A stretch of 64,000 nucleotides of DNA from Aralia elata (taxonomy: Eukaryota > Streptophyta > Magnoliopsida > Apiales > Araliaceae). Below, piece by piece: positions 54,471-64,000 of the stretch. Made by a program: the position numbers and the translations under genes. Location: contig JAVJAP010000337.1 in the NCBI GenBank assembly GCA_034770075.1, positions 248,001 through 312,000 on the forward strand, written 5' to 3'. Positions within the stretch are counted from its first letter, which is position 1. Every line of letters begins with the position of its first letter. The notes below the pieces were generated by a model. The model had not been told where the DNA came from and searched no databases. It was given only the letters and a program-made list of their open reading frames with translations.

Positions 54471-54737
54471 CCACAGGTAACCCTCGCGTCTCTCTCAATC
54501 TCTCGTCTCCTGTCTCCCGCCTTCTCATCCTCCTCTCTCGTCTCCTGTCTCCCGCCTTCTCATCCTCCTCTCTCAGTCTCCTCTGCCTCACTACTCCCTT
54601 TTCCTCTTTGTCCTCCCACTCATTATTGCCCTAGTTTAGAAAAAAGAAGAAGTCCCAATTTCGTCCACATCAATTTTCGGCGATAGCTGCGGCGGTGACG
54701 ACTTCTATTCTTGTGCAACTCACCATTCTCTCTCAAG
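54471..54737 (+). other. Candidate 5' UTR exon of the zinc-knuckle gene
   Basis: CT-rich sequence ending at a good splice donor (ctcaag/gtatca, 54737/54738). No TATA box identified and no ATG-initiated frame of note. It would precede the coding exons at 55690. Confidence 0.35.
54501..54570. repeat. 35-bp tandem duplication in a CT-rich leader
   Basis: tctcgtctcctgtctcccgc plus the following 15 bases occurs at 54501 and again at 54536. CT-rich leaders of this kind are common in plant 5' UTRs. Confidence 0.8.
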
Positions 54738-55719
54738 GTATCATATATGTGCTCAAATAATGTGTATCTGTAAAATTTCTTGTGGGTGTGTTGTATCTGA
54801 TTATGGGTTAGTTGAGGTTCTTTGGTTAATTTGTTTTGTTTCTTAATCATGGAATTTTTTATTTATCCTATTTCTTCAATTCCAAAAGTTAATTGAAGGT
54901 TGGGGTTTTGGTATGCTTGAATTTGTTTGCCCCATTGTGTGATTTCGTGATATAGCTGAAAAATTCAATTTCTTACTGTACCATAATCCTACCCGTTTTC
55001 AAATGGATTATTGGTATTACATACTCGTTGGAAATTTCTCCCTTTAATAAAAGGGTTTGTTAGTTTCCACCATTCTATTGCTTTTAAGAGTTACCATTAA
55101 TCCTAGTTCCACTAAAGTTTTGGGAATATGCTAGAAAGTGGATTACAATGGAGTAGTTTTTGGTGCTGCAATATCTTAGCTTTCAATGCTGCATAAGCTT
55201 CAGGTTGGAGTGCTGGAGGTACATTAAGGATTTTGTGCCTAAAGCTATTAGATGTACTCTATTGTTTATGTACCTGTGGACTTCCGTTCCATTTCCCTCC
55301 TTGTTTCCAAGCTCCATCACTGATGAACTTATGAAGAAGGCATGATTATTTGGATCAGTTTTCATACTGCTATTTGTTCTGATGTTCCCTCCCTTGTGTA
55401 AATATACTGGGTTATGGAAATACAGTTTAATCCTTGATATATTATGTAGTATACTGTTACTGAACTAGGAGTAATTTTTTGATTATTTTTATTGTTCTGT
55501 ATTTGAATCTTTTTCTGAAGCTATGTTCTTGATTCTTGGTGGGAATTAAATTGGCAATATCTGTATTTGCTTGCATGGATTTTGGCACTACAGTTAATAT
55601 GCCAAAAGGGTTGATTACATCAATGCATGTTGGCCTGCACCTTTAAAATGTTACTGATATGTCTTCATGATTTTGCCGTGAAATTTTAGAGTTGTATACA
55701 ACCTCACAAAGGTCGTCCT

Positions 55720-56023
55720 ATGGGGTCAAAGAATAAGAAGACTGCATCTACAAGACGTGATCTTTCTGCTTTTCAGTTTGTAGAAAAGGTAAGGAAGTGT
55801 AGTATATGCAAAGATCCGACCCACAACAAAAGATATTGTCCATTCAAAGATAACCCAAGCACTTCACTTCGTACTCAATTCAGGTTTTAATTTTACTAAC
55901 TTCATAAATTTGATTGATTAAGTAAAACTATTATTACTATAATATTATTTAATTTTCTTTAACTCATTTTAATCTTTTAGTACTAACGAAGGAGATGGAC
56001 TATCTGATGTATTCTTATTGTAA
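55720..56023 (+). CDS. Candidate small zinc-knuckle protein, two coding exons (55720-55883, 55981-56023)
   Basis: Exon 2 of the model starts after ttttag at 55690, with ATG at 55720. The first coding exon (164 bases) ends at a donor, ttcag/gttttaat. The second starts after tcttttag (55980) and reaches a stop at 56021-56023, predicting 68 residues. The N-terminus is basic (MGSKNKKTASTRRD). A CX2CX4HX4C zinc knuckle CSICKDPTHNKRYC lies at residues 27-40, followed by an acidic, hydrophobic tail. Such knuckles occur at the C-terminus of MULE-type transposases as well as in host RNA-binding proteins, so it may be a small host gene, a transposase remnant or a captured fragment. Splice sites are inferred by eye only. 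Confidence 0.4.
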
Positions 56024-56413
56024 CTCATTCAAAAAGAAGAAAGGTACTTCAAATGAAATTTGTTTGCATATAATTTGAATATATTGAAAATAAACATATT
56101 TTTAATGCTTTTATTTTCCTATTGTGTTCATCTATGTCTACAATTTTGGTGCCAAATTTGGACTGATGATGCACCTGTAGTAAGTTTACATGATGCGTTT
56201 GGACATTTGAAGAAATTGAATTTGATGATCGAAGAGTGATAGAATTTAAAGTTTATTAGAAGATGTTATGTTTAGTGTAATATGTTTTTGAAATCTCAAT
56301 AGAACATGTTTACTGTAATATCAATTCAAGAACAAGATTTTTTTTTTTTTAAGTAATGTTGTCTGTGTGTTCAATTCTCAATCTTACTGCTGTTGGTCGG
56401 AATTTATTTTACC

Positions 56414-56578
56414 ATGAACAGGAAAGGTTTGAACATCCATATGCTCCCCTTCTTATTCTATGGGACTGATGCAGCTAAGGACTTCATCCCAATCAAGTAG
56501 CTGCGCGAGAAGTACAACAGGCCCAGGCATGAAGTGCCATATGGTCCACAGGATGATCAAAATGGAGAAGATGCTTAA
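56414..56578 (+). pseudogene. Unrecognised coding-like fragment with an in-frame stop
   Basis: One frame reads MLPFLFYGTDAAKDFIPIK, a TAG at 56498-56500, then LREKYNRPRHEVPYGPQ and a short acidic end to a TAA at 56576-56578. Composition is protein-like and GC is higher than in the surroundings. I do not recognise the family. It could be the damaged end of a gene or of a captured exon; a link with the 55.7-kb candidate is unproven. Confidence 0.3.
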
Positions 56579-58080
56579 GTTGGTCTACGTGAACTTTTGA
56601 AGAGATAAGACCTTTGCGGTCAATAATTTCACAGTTTTTGTTCTGAGTAGTCTCATCTCATGTAAAGATTACATCTATGTTATGCTATGTATTAGGTGAG
56701 GGTAGTTATGGAAAATGAATTTGGTATTGTTGTTAAGTTTTAGGAGTTGGATTAACATGTGCGTTCAACGTGTGGAATTATAAGAAAATAATATGGAAAT
56801 ATCATCTCCCTTAATATATTCTATCAAAAATAAAGCAATAAAAATAATTACTCTATTGAAATTGTGTCATATTTAAAGTTCTTTCATATCTGGTATTTTT
56901 TTAATTCTTAAAATCTCTCTCATATTTTCTAACCGATATTTTAATTTTATATTTTTTAAACTCACACATATAGTATGCTACAAATCAACTATATAATTAA
57001 AAGTATAAACTTGATTTCATAAATTTTTTGGTTTAATCTTATTTTTTATTTAAATTAGTATGTATGAGTACTATCTAAATATATAACAAATAAAAATTTT
57101 AAGTTCAACTTTTTTTTTCCTATATAAATTAGTATAAGTATTATCCGAATTTATAATATTCAAATATTACCCAAATTTGTAATACCATTCAAATTGTATT
57201 AAGTATATTATATAATAGTAGATTTTATAGTTTTTTAAGTTTTATTTGTAAAATCAACAACATGGGTCTATTTATAATAACGCAATGTTCATGAAACGTG
57301 ATCTATTAAGTATATATTGAAAAAGGGATATACCCATCCCTACATGATATCTAACTAGTATGTCTTATAGGATTAATACGTCTATTTTTAGGGTTACTTA
57401 GATAAATTCAACTATATGAATTTAAAGAGAATATATAAAATTTTTGAACATATGAATTAGTGATGTCTATTATCAACTTTATGGTAATAAAAATTTAATT
57501 AATTTTAGTCATTAAATAATATACTTGTTTTACAATGTTATAATAATGGTGTTATACAACTTAAAAAAAATAAAAATTTATGTTCACTCATATTTTTGAT
57601 GATCGTTCTATCTATAAAGTTAAATTTTACTAAAAATCTTGAAATAAACTCATTTTATAAAACTAAATTATATAATTTATATACCTTAGAGAGTATCTCT
57701 CGCAAGTCCATATTATATAGTAGATTAATAATCTTATTAGTGAAATTAACATGGGGGATATAGCTTAAAATCACAGTCAATCAAAAAATTTCATATCTAC
57801 AATAGGAAAAGTCACTCATAGAAAGAATTTTTATTTTTAATTCTAGCAATTTTATTACAAATTTTTTCAGTCACTTATTTATTCATTTATTATTTAAGAA
57901 TTAACATAATAAGTTATTATCTATGTAACGTGTGCGGAACGAAGCTTCGGACAGGATTGATGAGTTTGTACTAATAATACTATAAAAAAAAAGACTGAAT
58001 CGCAAAAAATTACAAAATATTAAAAACAAAATATCAAAAAGCTAAAATATAAACCTCAACCTCAAACCGTCAAACCTTCC
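56579..58080. other. AT-rich sequence between the candidate gene and the 58-kb promoter
   Basis: No supported gene. 56990-57200 repeats text seen at 50870-51040 and 52035-52210 (ataattaaaagtataaactt, tattagtataagtactatcc). A fourth, degenerate hairpin (gtgcggaacgaagcttcgga) lies at about 57932-57951, followed by tgatgagtttgtact. Confidence 0.5.
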
Positions 58081-58108
58081 AAAACTCCTTCGGAAAACCC
58101 AAACATCT

Positions 58109-58130
58109 GGCCCACTATCCCCTATATAAG
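58109..58130 (+). promoter_or_regulatory. Promoter: GGCCCA site and TATA box
   Basis: ggccca at 58109-58114 (the TGGGCC site II element recognised by plant TCP factors, in reverse) is followed by tatataag at 58123-58130. A 5' UTR of about 115 bases with CT- and AT-rich runs leads to the ATG at 58274. Confidence 0.45.
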
Positions 58131-58273
58131 CACCATCCCAACCCACCCCTTTCATCTTCCTCGCTACACTCTCCGCAAGCTCTGATCTTGAAATTCAAAC
58201 CTTTTTCTCTCTCTATATATCTATTATCTATTATATATATATATATATATATACATATTTGTATATCTGAAAA

Positions 58274-58376
58274 ATGGGTAAATGGAATAACCGGAGATGG
58301 GTACCGCGCCGAAGGTACAATGACGAACGCCCACCATCGCCCCCAACATATTACCAAACCAAAGTTAATCCTCAAG
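58274..58376 (+). CDS. Orphan first exon of an unrecognised gene
   Basis: ATG at 58274 in aaaatgggt opens 34 codons, basic then Pro-rich (MGKWNNRRWVPRRRYNDERP, then PSPPTYYQ), ending at a good donor ctcaag/gtaatc (58376/58377). Read through the donor the frame stops within about 6 codons, so a second exon is needed. I searched by eye to 63 kb and did not find a convincing one, so the gene may be truncated or the rest lost. Function unknown. Confidence 0.35.
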
Positions 58377-61300
58377 GTAATCATCTGCTTAAATAATTTT
58401 ATTGGTAACATTTATGATATATTGCTTTAAATTTATTTTTATATGATAATTAATATGTATATGTATTTGTCTGTGAATCTTGATTGTCCAATTGGGACCA
58501 TTAGAAGATTAGTGTGTTCGGTGTGTATAGCTTTTGAATTTTTAAAAAGGGATTATTTAGGGCGAAATTTGAAAAATAAAAAATTTCTCGCCACACAAGA
58601 TATATTGTACAAACATTTAACAAAGAACAATAATGTCAAATAAATTAGAATAACTAAATTTTATGAGCATACCATCAAAAAAGGTAAAATTAAGAAGCAT
58701 AACATCGAATAACAAAGACACTTAAAAAAGAAATAGATAACATTCCACAAACACTTTTAGTTGACTCATCAACTGTAAAACATTCATACGATTTATTTTA
58801 TCAATTAGTGACTAAATCACTTCTTAAAATATTGATCTAACAGTTTTCATGATTCAACAATTAGTTCTAAATTTATACAGATCCAAATTATTGTTTTTAT
58901 AATTAATATACGTATATAATTATTATTTTATAATTAATATATGTATATAATTCAATTTAAAAATACACATTCCGACAACATAAGAGAATACTTCCGGGCT
59001 TGTAGTTGAAGTTAGATGCAGAGGAACCGTAATGCATCTTGCACTTAGCAAGGAGTTCATCTGCCAATGGTCTTTTATATAGCTTCTCCTAGCATATGTC
59101 TATTCTAATCTAAAACTACCATTCATATTTTTTACACTCTTAATGAAAAAAAGAAAGAGAAACAAAAGACGTAAAACACACATGATACATATGATAGTTA
59201 AAAATCTAGAAATAAATATGAAATTTTAGAGTGATTAAAAATACAAAACCGTATTATTGATTAATTCCAAGTAATAATAGTTAAAAAGAAAGTTGATCAT
59301 GAATTTTTGAATAACTAAAGATTAATCCAAACTAATGCTAAATAGTTGAGTTCCAGTAAATTGACCTTCTCTTGCTTCTTTTTTTAGCTCTCCTTGGCAC
59401 CAGATGGTTTGAATAACCAAATTCAGCCCAATTTATCTGTCAAAAAATTTAATTGTCATAAAAAAAAATGAGAGACGGGCTATTTTTTAATGCTCAACAT
59501 CAACATATATTATATATGAAATCATGCAATATGAACTGCCATCAATTTTTCGTATGAATAAAAGGCATAAAAAAAAAAACGCCTCCACCCCCTTTTTTTC
59601 TGTTTCGGGTTTTACATATTAGTATTAGGCTGAAGCTGAAGTATATTTTCCTACTTTTCCTAGTAACAATTATAATTTCTACTTTACAATTTTTATTTTC
59701 ATAGGTTTTTATTTTTTATTTATTATGTTTTGTGGTTCTTACACATTTTTCGTTTCATTTAATTAGTGTTTTTTTTTCAACTATCGAAATTAGAAATAAT
59801 ATTATACCTACAAAAATTATAAAAGTACTAAATGAAAAATGAAAAGGGACACATTTGTATACACACCGTGCTAAGAAAAGTTAAATATCAAAACATATAC
59901 TCCAATATATTTTGGATTTGATTACAAAAGTAGTGACAACAGTTCTAGAAGGCGAAGCTTACCTTGAAAAGCGTCTCGAAGAATAGTGCATGTGATCATG
60001 TGAGAGTAGTATATGCTTGAAAGAAGTCTCTATTTTCTTTCAATAGCTCTCTCCATATTGTAAAGAATTGAACTATTTTTTTTTTATTACAGAAATCCAT
60101 GCATGCTCAATTGGCAAATAGAATATGCATGTAACATATATATGCATATAAATGTATTAATATACTTGGATTTTAAAAGAGGGCTTACAAATTTGGCTTT
60201 TGAGAAGATAAATTCTAACTAATCAATCATCCCATATGTCACTGTCACATTGTGTTTGTGCATTGGAGAGGATCTGTAAAACAAAATAAATCATTCTTTT
60301 ATATATAAATATGAACAACATATTCACATTACAAACGTGAATTGTAGATAAAAACTCGCATACTTTATCCCCCAGAACCAGAAGCTTGGTTATGGAAAGA
60401 GACACATACTGTATAGGGCATATGGTTTAGGAGTTTATATAATTTAGGTAATAAAGTTGAACACAACTTGGTAAGTTATAATAAAACCCTATTTGTATAT
60501 TTAGCTATACTGAAACCTAATTATATTAGAACTCTATAAAATATAATATTGTACAATAAAAGGAGGTGATATTTAATAAAAGAGAGAATAAAAGGGGTAA
60601 AGAGCAAAAAAATATTATGATCTAGATTTTATAATATTAATGATAAAAAAAATACTATTTGCACAAATTTATAGGTGGTAGATTTTTCAATGATTTTGAA
60701 CTCTACATAAGATGGAAAGATAGAGAGATAAAAGGAAGAAGTTTATTAAATTTAGGTATGTTTTATTATTATTATTATTACTTTTTTGTATTGGTAGGAG
60801 AAGTTTAAAAGTATTGAAAATTATGAAAATGCTTTATTTTGTATGGAGAAACTCTATTACTACATTTATATATACTATATATATATATAGATATTGATAT
60901 ATTATATTAAAATAATATATATGTATGTGTGTATATATATATATATATATACATACATATATATGTATGTGTGTATAGTTACAATACAAAATTTACTTTA
61001 AAAAGTAATGACTTTTGAATTATAAGACCTTAAATTATTGAAAAAACAAAAGAACCTTGTTGTAGTTTATGTGGTGCCATTTATTACATGAAAAGAAGAA
61101 TTTTATCAACTTACCAAAATAATTGAGAAAGTAAATATTTTTTAGACTTTACATGCACGATTAATTAGATCAATTGAGAAAGAAGATCACTTGAGAAAGA
61201 AGACTTTGATTAGGAATGGAAACATTTTTTATTTGGTAGTGATAGGATTTTATTTTTTTATTATGCTACATTAATACAGTCATATTACTGCATATTTTAA

Positions 61301-62660
61301 TACTATGGTAAATTTTTAATGGGTTTGGACTCTACGAAAAGATAAAGATGAACAGGAAACATATTATAGTCAGGGGGGTGTGTGTATATATATATATATA
61401 GAACAAGTTTAAAAGTAAATGGAACATATATTTATTATATTTACTTTTTATTAGTAGAAAAAGTTTAAAAATATTGGAGACTGTGAGAATGTTCTATTTT
61501 GTGAGGAGAATATGCTTGTAGATGAAGATAGTTACAAGTCAATGAGGATTCATCTTTGAAAAGATTAAGGTTGGTAGTATCTACACTAGGAATGTCAAGT
61601 TTTTGTGACAATACTTTCACGACTGTTTTTCACATGCAACCCTATTTTTTGTATGAAAGTGAAGACAATGAGATTTGAACCTTGACATTCACTACAGAGT
61701 TACCCTCATGATATAGCTACACCAAAAGTAATTTATTCCACTAGTAATATTAGAATAGTAGTTAGTTGAGATAGATTTTTAAACCTAAGCCTGCTATTAA
61801 TATCAAAAGTTGGTAGTCAATGGTGATAATTTTCGAGTAAAAATAATTCTTTCCACTTGCATGTTAGCATACTGCCGGCTCAAGCCCAGATAAAGGAGGG
61901 TTGTGTTAGGTTGGTGACCAGTTGAAAAAATAGTCAATTTCTTTGAGATAAATCTTGATGAGTGAAAACTGTGAAAGAAAAGGATTCATCTAGATAGTTT
62001 GGGATTAAGACTTAATGAGTTGAATTTAGCTGAGTTGGGTACCTAAACCACGGGGAGATATTGCTTTTACATCTTGGCACGTCATGAGCAGCATTTCTGC
62101 TACTCTTCTTCATTTAAGAATATAAGCATTAGTAGATCATTTTACATTACTAGAAAGATATCAATATATCCAATGAGCAATCAATACTAGTTTTTTATTT
62201 CTAAGCCTTGGGGAAATGGCGCTTTGATCATTGATGCACGTCATGTGCCAACTTTGTATTTACTACTTTTTCCAGTGTGGACTATAACATTACTAGATGT
62301 CTTTTGAACATTACTAATAAAAGAAATCAATAGTTATAGTACTTCTTAACATAACCTTAAAATTTTTGTAAAAATTTTGGTGAAATCTTTTATGAAATTT
62401 AAGTTAACAAAATGAATTGCGTCACCATCCAACACTTTTAGAAAATATGACAAAACTATCTTATTTGATAAGTCATTTATTTGATGGATGTTTTGAAAAG
62501 TTCATCTAAGACAATCCTGACTGATAATTGAACTAATCGTAAATTATGTGGCATGAGTAGTTTGTGTTACTCTAATATCGAGACAATACACAGCTCTTTT
62601 AAAATTCTCCAAACAAATTTGGTACAAAACTCGGAAAGATTTCTATCTATGGAGAGGGCA
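58377..62660. other. AT-rich intergenic sequence
   Basis: No supported gene. It contains TA/TG microsatellites (60868-60970, 61379-61400). A possible tRNA-like SINE head lies on the minus strand at about 61660-61730 (ggttcaaatctcat box-B-like). 58985-59085 has non-repetitive, moderately GC-rich text without an ORF. Confidence 0.4.
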
Positions 62661-63048
62661 TCACATAGCTGTCAAAAATTAATATTTTGTTTTGTCTTGT
62701 CTAGGTCTGAATTTATTGAATAAGATGCAAAATCAAACCTTTTGGACTCGTAAAGTAAGTAGCCAATAGTTAGACAAATAAAAATATCCAGTGAAAGATA
62801 AAATCTAACGGCTAGTGAAATTCTCTCTTTCTAACGGCTAGTGAAATTCTCTCTTTCTAACGGCTAGTGAAATTTCTCTCTTTTTAACGGCGTGATATTT
62901 CTCTCTCTAACGGCTAGTGAAATTTATCTCTCTTTCTAACGGCTAGTTTATCACATATAAGCTTTTAAAAATTAATACTTTGTTTTGTTTGGGTCCGAAT
63001 ATATTGAATAAGATGCAAAATCAAACCTTTTGTACTCGTAAAGTAAGT
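62661..63048. repeat. Direct duplication of about 100 bp (62661-62760 and 62951-63048)
   Basis: Both copies contain aataagatgcaaaatcaaac and end in actcgtaaagtaagta; about 90% alike by eye. They bracket the main part of the minisatellite. Confidence 0.75.
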
Positions 63049-63135
63049 ATAATTTCTCTCTCTTTCTAACGGCTAGTTTATAGGTTCTTTTTATTTTTTA
63101 ATGACTAGTCTCTAACGGCTAGTTCAACGGCTAGT
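62805..63135. repeat. Minisatellite with core TAACGGCTAGTGAAAT
   Basis: Six units of 23-29 bases between 62805 and 62945 (ctaacggctagtgaaattct then ctcttt), plus further cores at about 63067, 63112 and 63125. Confidence 0.85.
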
Positions 63136-63430
63136 TATTTACTTATAAATTGATACGTAGATGAGGATGAAGAAATTCATAGTTTGGGATATCATCTATG
63201 AGAGTCAGGGTGTCGATCATTAATGTTTTTCAGTTGGTGAGGGAATTCCAAACCTTGAGCGGTGAGTGTCCATTTGGTAATAATGGTCAAGAACTTCCAC
63301 AAACAGTTGCTTACTAATTGTACCTTATTTTATTTGGAAGCCTATTCTCATTCCCGTAATGTTTTCTTCTTCCATTATTCAATTTTTTATAGTGTCTTGG
63401 AGTTTAATTGTTCGTGAGATGTTAAAAAGA

Positions 63431-64000
63431 AGATTGTTGTTCATGACATTTCACATCTTTATTATGCCACCAACTCATTTAGGAGGTAACAAGTATTTTA
63501 TTTATTCATCAACATTGAATGATAAGTCTTGTGTAGCTTGTGATGTTAAGCCGAATACGTGATAATTTCTTTGCATTCTTCCGCAGTGAGTAACTTTATC
63601 TTTCACTCCCTTTAAAGCCTTAATGATCTTGTTACAATCAACCTCGGACAATAGTCTATTAGTAATATCTGTATTCAAAGTTGCACGACGAATTCAATAA
63701 CATACAGCGGCTCAATAAAGACAGTAATTGTTATTGAATTCGTTGCGCAACTTTGAATACATATATTAGTAATAGACTATTGTCTGAGGTTGATTGTAAC
63801 AAGATCATTGAGGCTTTAAAGGGAGTGAAAGATAAAGTTACTCATTGCATAAGAATGCAAAGAAATTATCGTGTATTCGGCTTAACATCACGAGCTACAC
63901 AAGACTTATCGTTCAATGCTGATGAATAAATAAATAACTTGTTGCCTCCTAAATGAATTGGCGGCATAATAAAGATGTGAAATGTCATGAACAACGATCT
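63431..64000. repeat. Long inverted repeat, arms at least 271 bp, 28-base loop
   Basis: Arm 1 (63431-63701) is the near-perfect reverse complement of arm 2 (63730-64000), with a loop at 63702-63729. Paired coordinates sum to 127431 at both ends, so length changes balance. Arm 2 is cut by the window edge. Only scattered mismatches are seen (for example agattgttgttc versus agatcgttgttc at the outer end). The 67-aa frame at 63359-63562 partly overlaps arm 1 and has no recognised domain. Confidence 0.92.

Noticed and set aside
54623..54850. 75-aa minus-strand ORF over the CT-rich leader
   Set aside because: Antisense to the better-supported leader and donor, no domain.
59010..59085. GC-moderate patch considered as a microRNA precursor
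   Set aside because: No convincing stem-loop partner and no known miRNA sequence recognised.
62805..63135. Regular short repeats suggesting a CRISPR array
   Set aside because: Unit length and spacers vary and spacers are not unique; plant minisatellite, no cas genes, eukaryotic context.
63359..63562. 67-aa ORF at the right end
   Set aside because: Half lies in the inverted repeat arm, no domain, composition fits chance in AT-rich DNA.

Overview
This is plant nuclear DNA, almost certainly from a eudicot. It is AT-rich, it has plant LTR-retrotransposon lineages with tRNA-iMet and tRNA-Asp primer sites, and it carries plant DNA transposons (MULE, Stowaway). I cannot name the species. I see no intact multi-domain host gene. 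About 48 kb is a nest of LTR retrotransposons, and the last 16 kb is AT-rich DNA with DNA transposons, hairpin-bearing repeats and two weak candidate gene fragments.

Layout. (A) 1-16906: a Ty3/gypsy chromovirus (Tekay/Del-like) on the minus strand with 4.0-kb LTRs; its 3' LTR runs off the left edge. (A') 4730-10848: an Athila-derived, non-autonomous element inside A, flanked by a perfect 5-bp duplication; it splits the gag-pol gene of A at the third zinc knuckle. (B) 16907-21467: a Ty1/copia element on the minus strand, cut at its reverse transcriptase by A. (C) 21468-30458: a related, decayed copia element that shares its left LTR with B (LTR-internal-LTR-internal). (D) 30726-about 34806: a different decayed copia element, minus strand. 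(E) 35985-48167: a second Tekay/Del-like element, plus strand, 3.1-kb LTRs, with several stops and frameshifts. From 48168 on: a foldback MITE, a Stowaway MITE, a 1,355-bp Mutator-like element with a 9-bp duplication, several copies of an AT-rich repeat ending in a CCCGTGC/GCACGGG-type hairpin, a possible small zinc-knuckle gene (about 54.5-56.0 kb), an isolated promoter plus first exon (58.1-58.4 kb), a minisatellite (62.8-63.1 kb) and a long inverted repeat reaching the right edge.

Relative age from by-eye comparison: A' is youngest (LTRs differ by about one substitution and a few indels), A is young (about 1% over the LTR part visible twice), E is older, and B, C and D are oldest. The most interesting observation is an extra small coiled-coil ORF between the primer site and gag, shared by A and E at the same place and with recognisable protein similarity, although the two elements differ strongly elsewhere.
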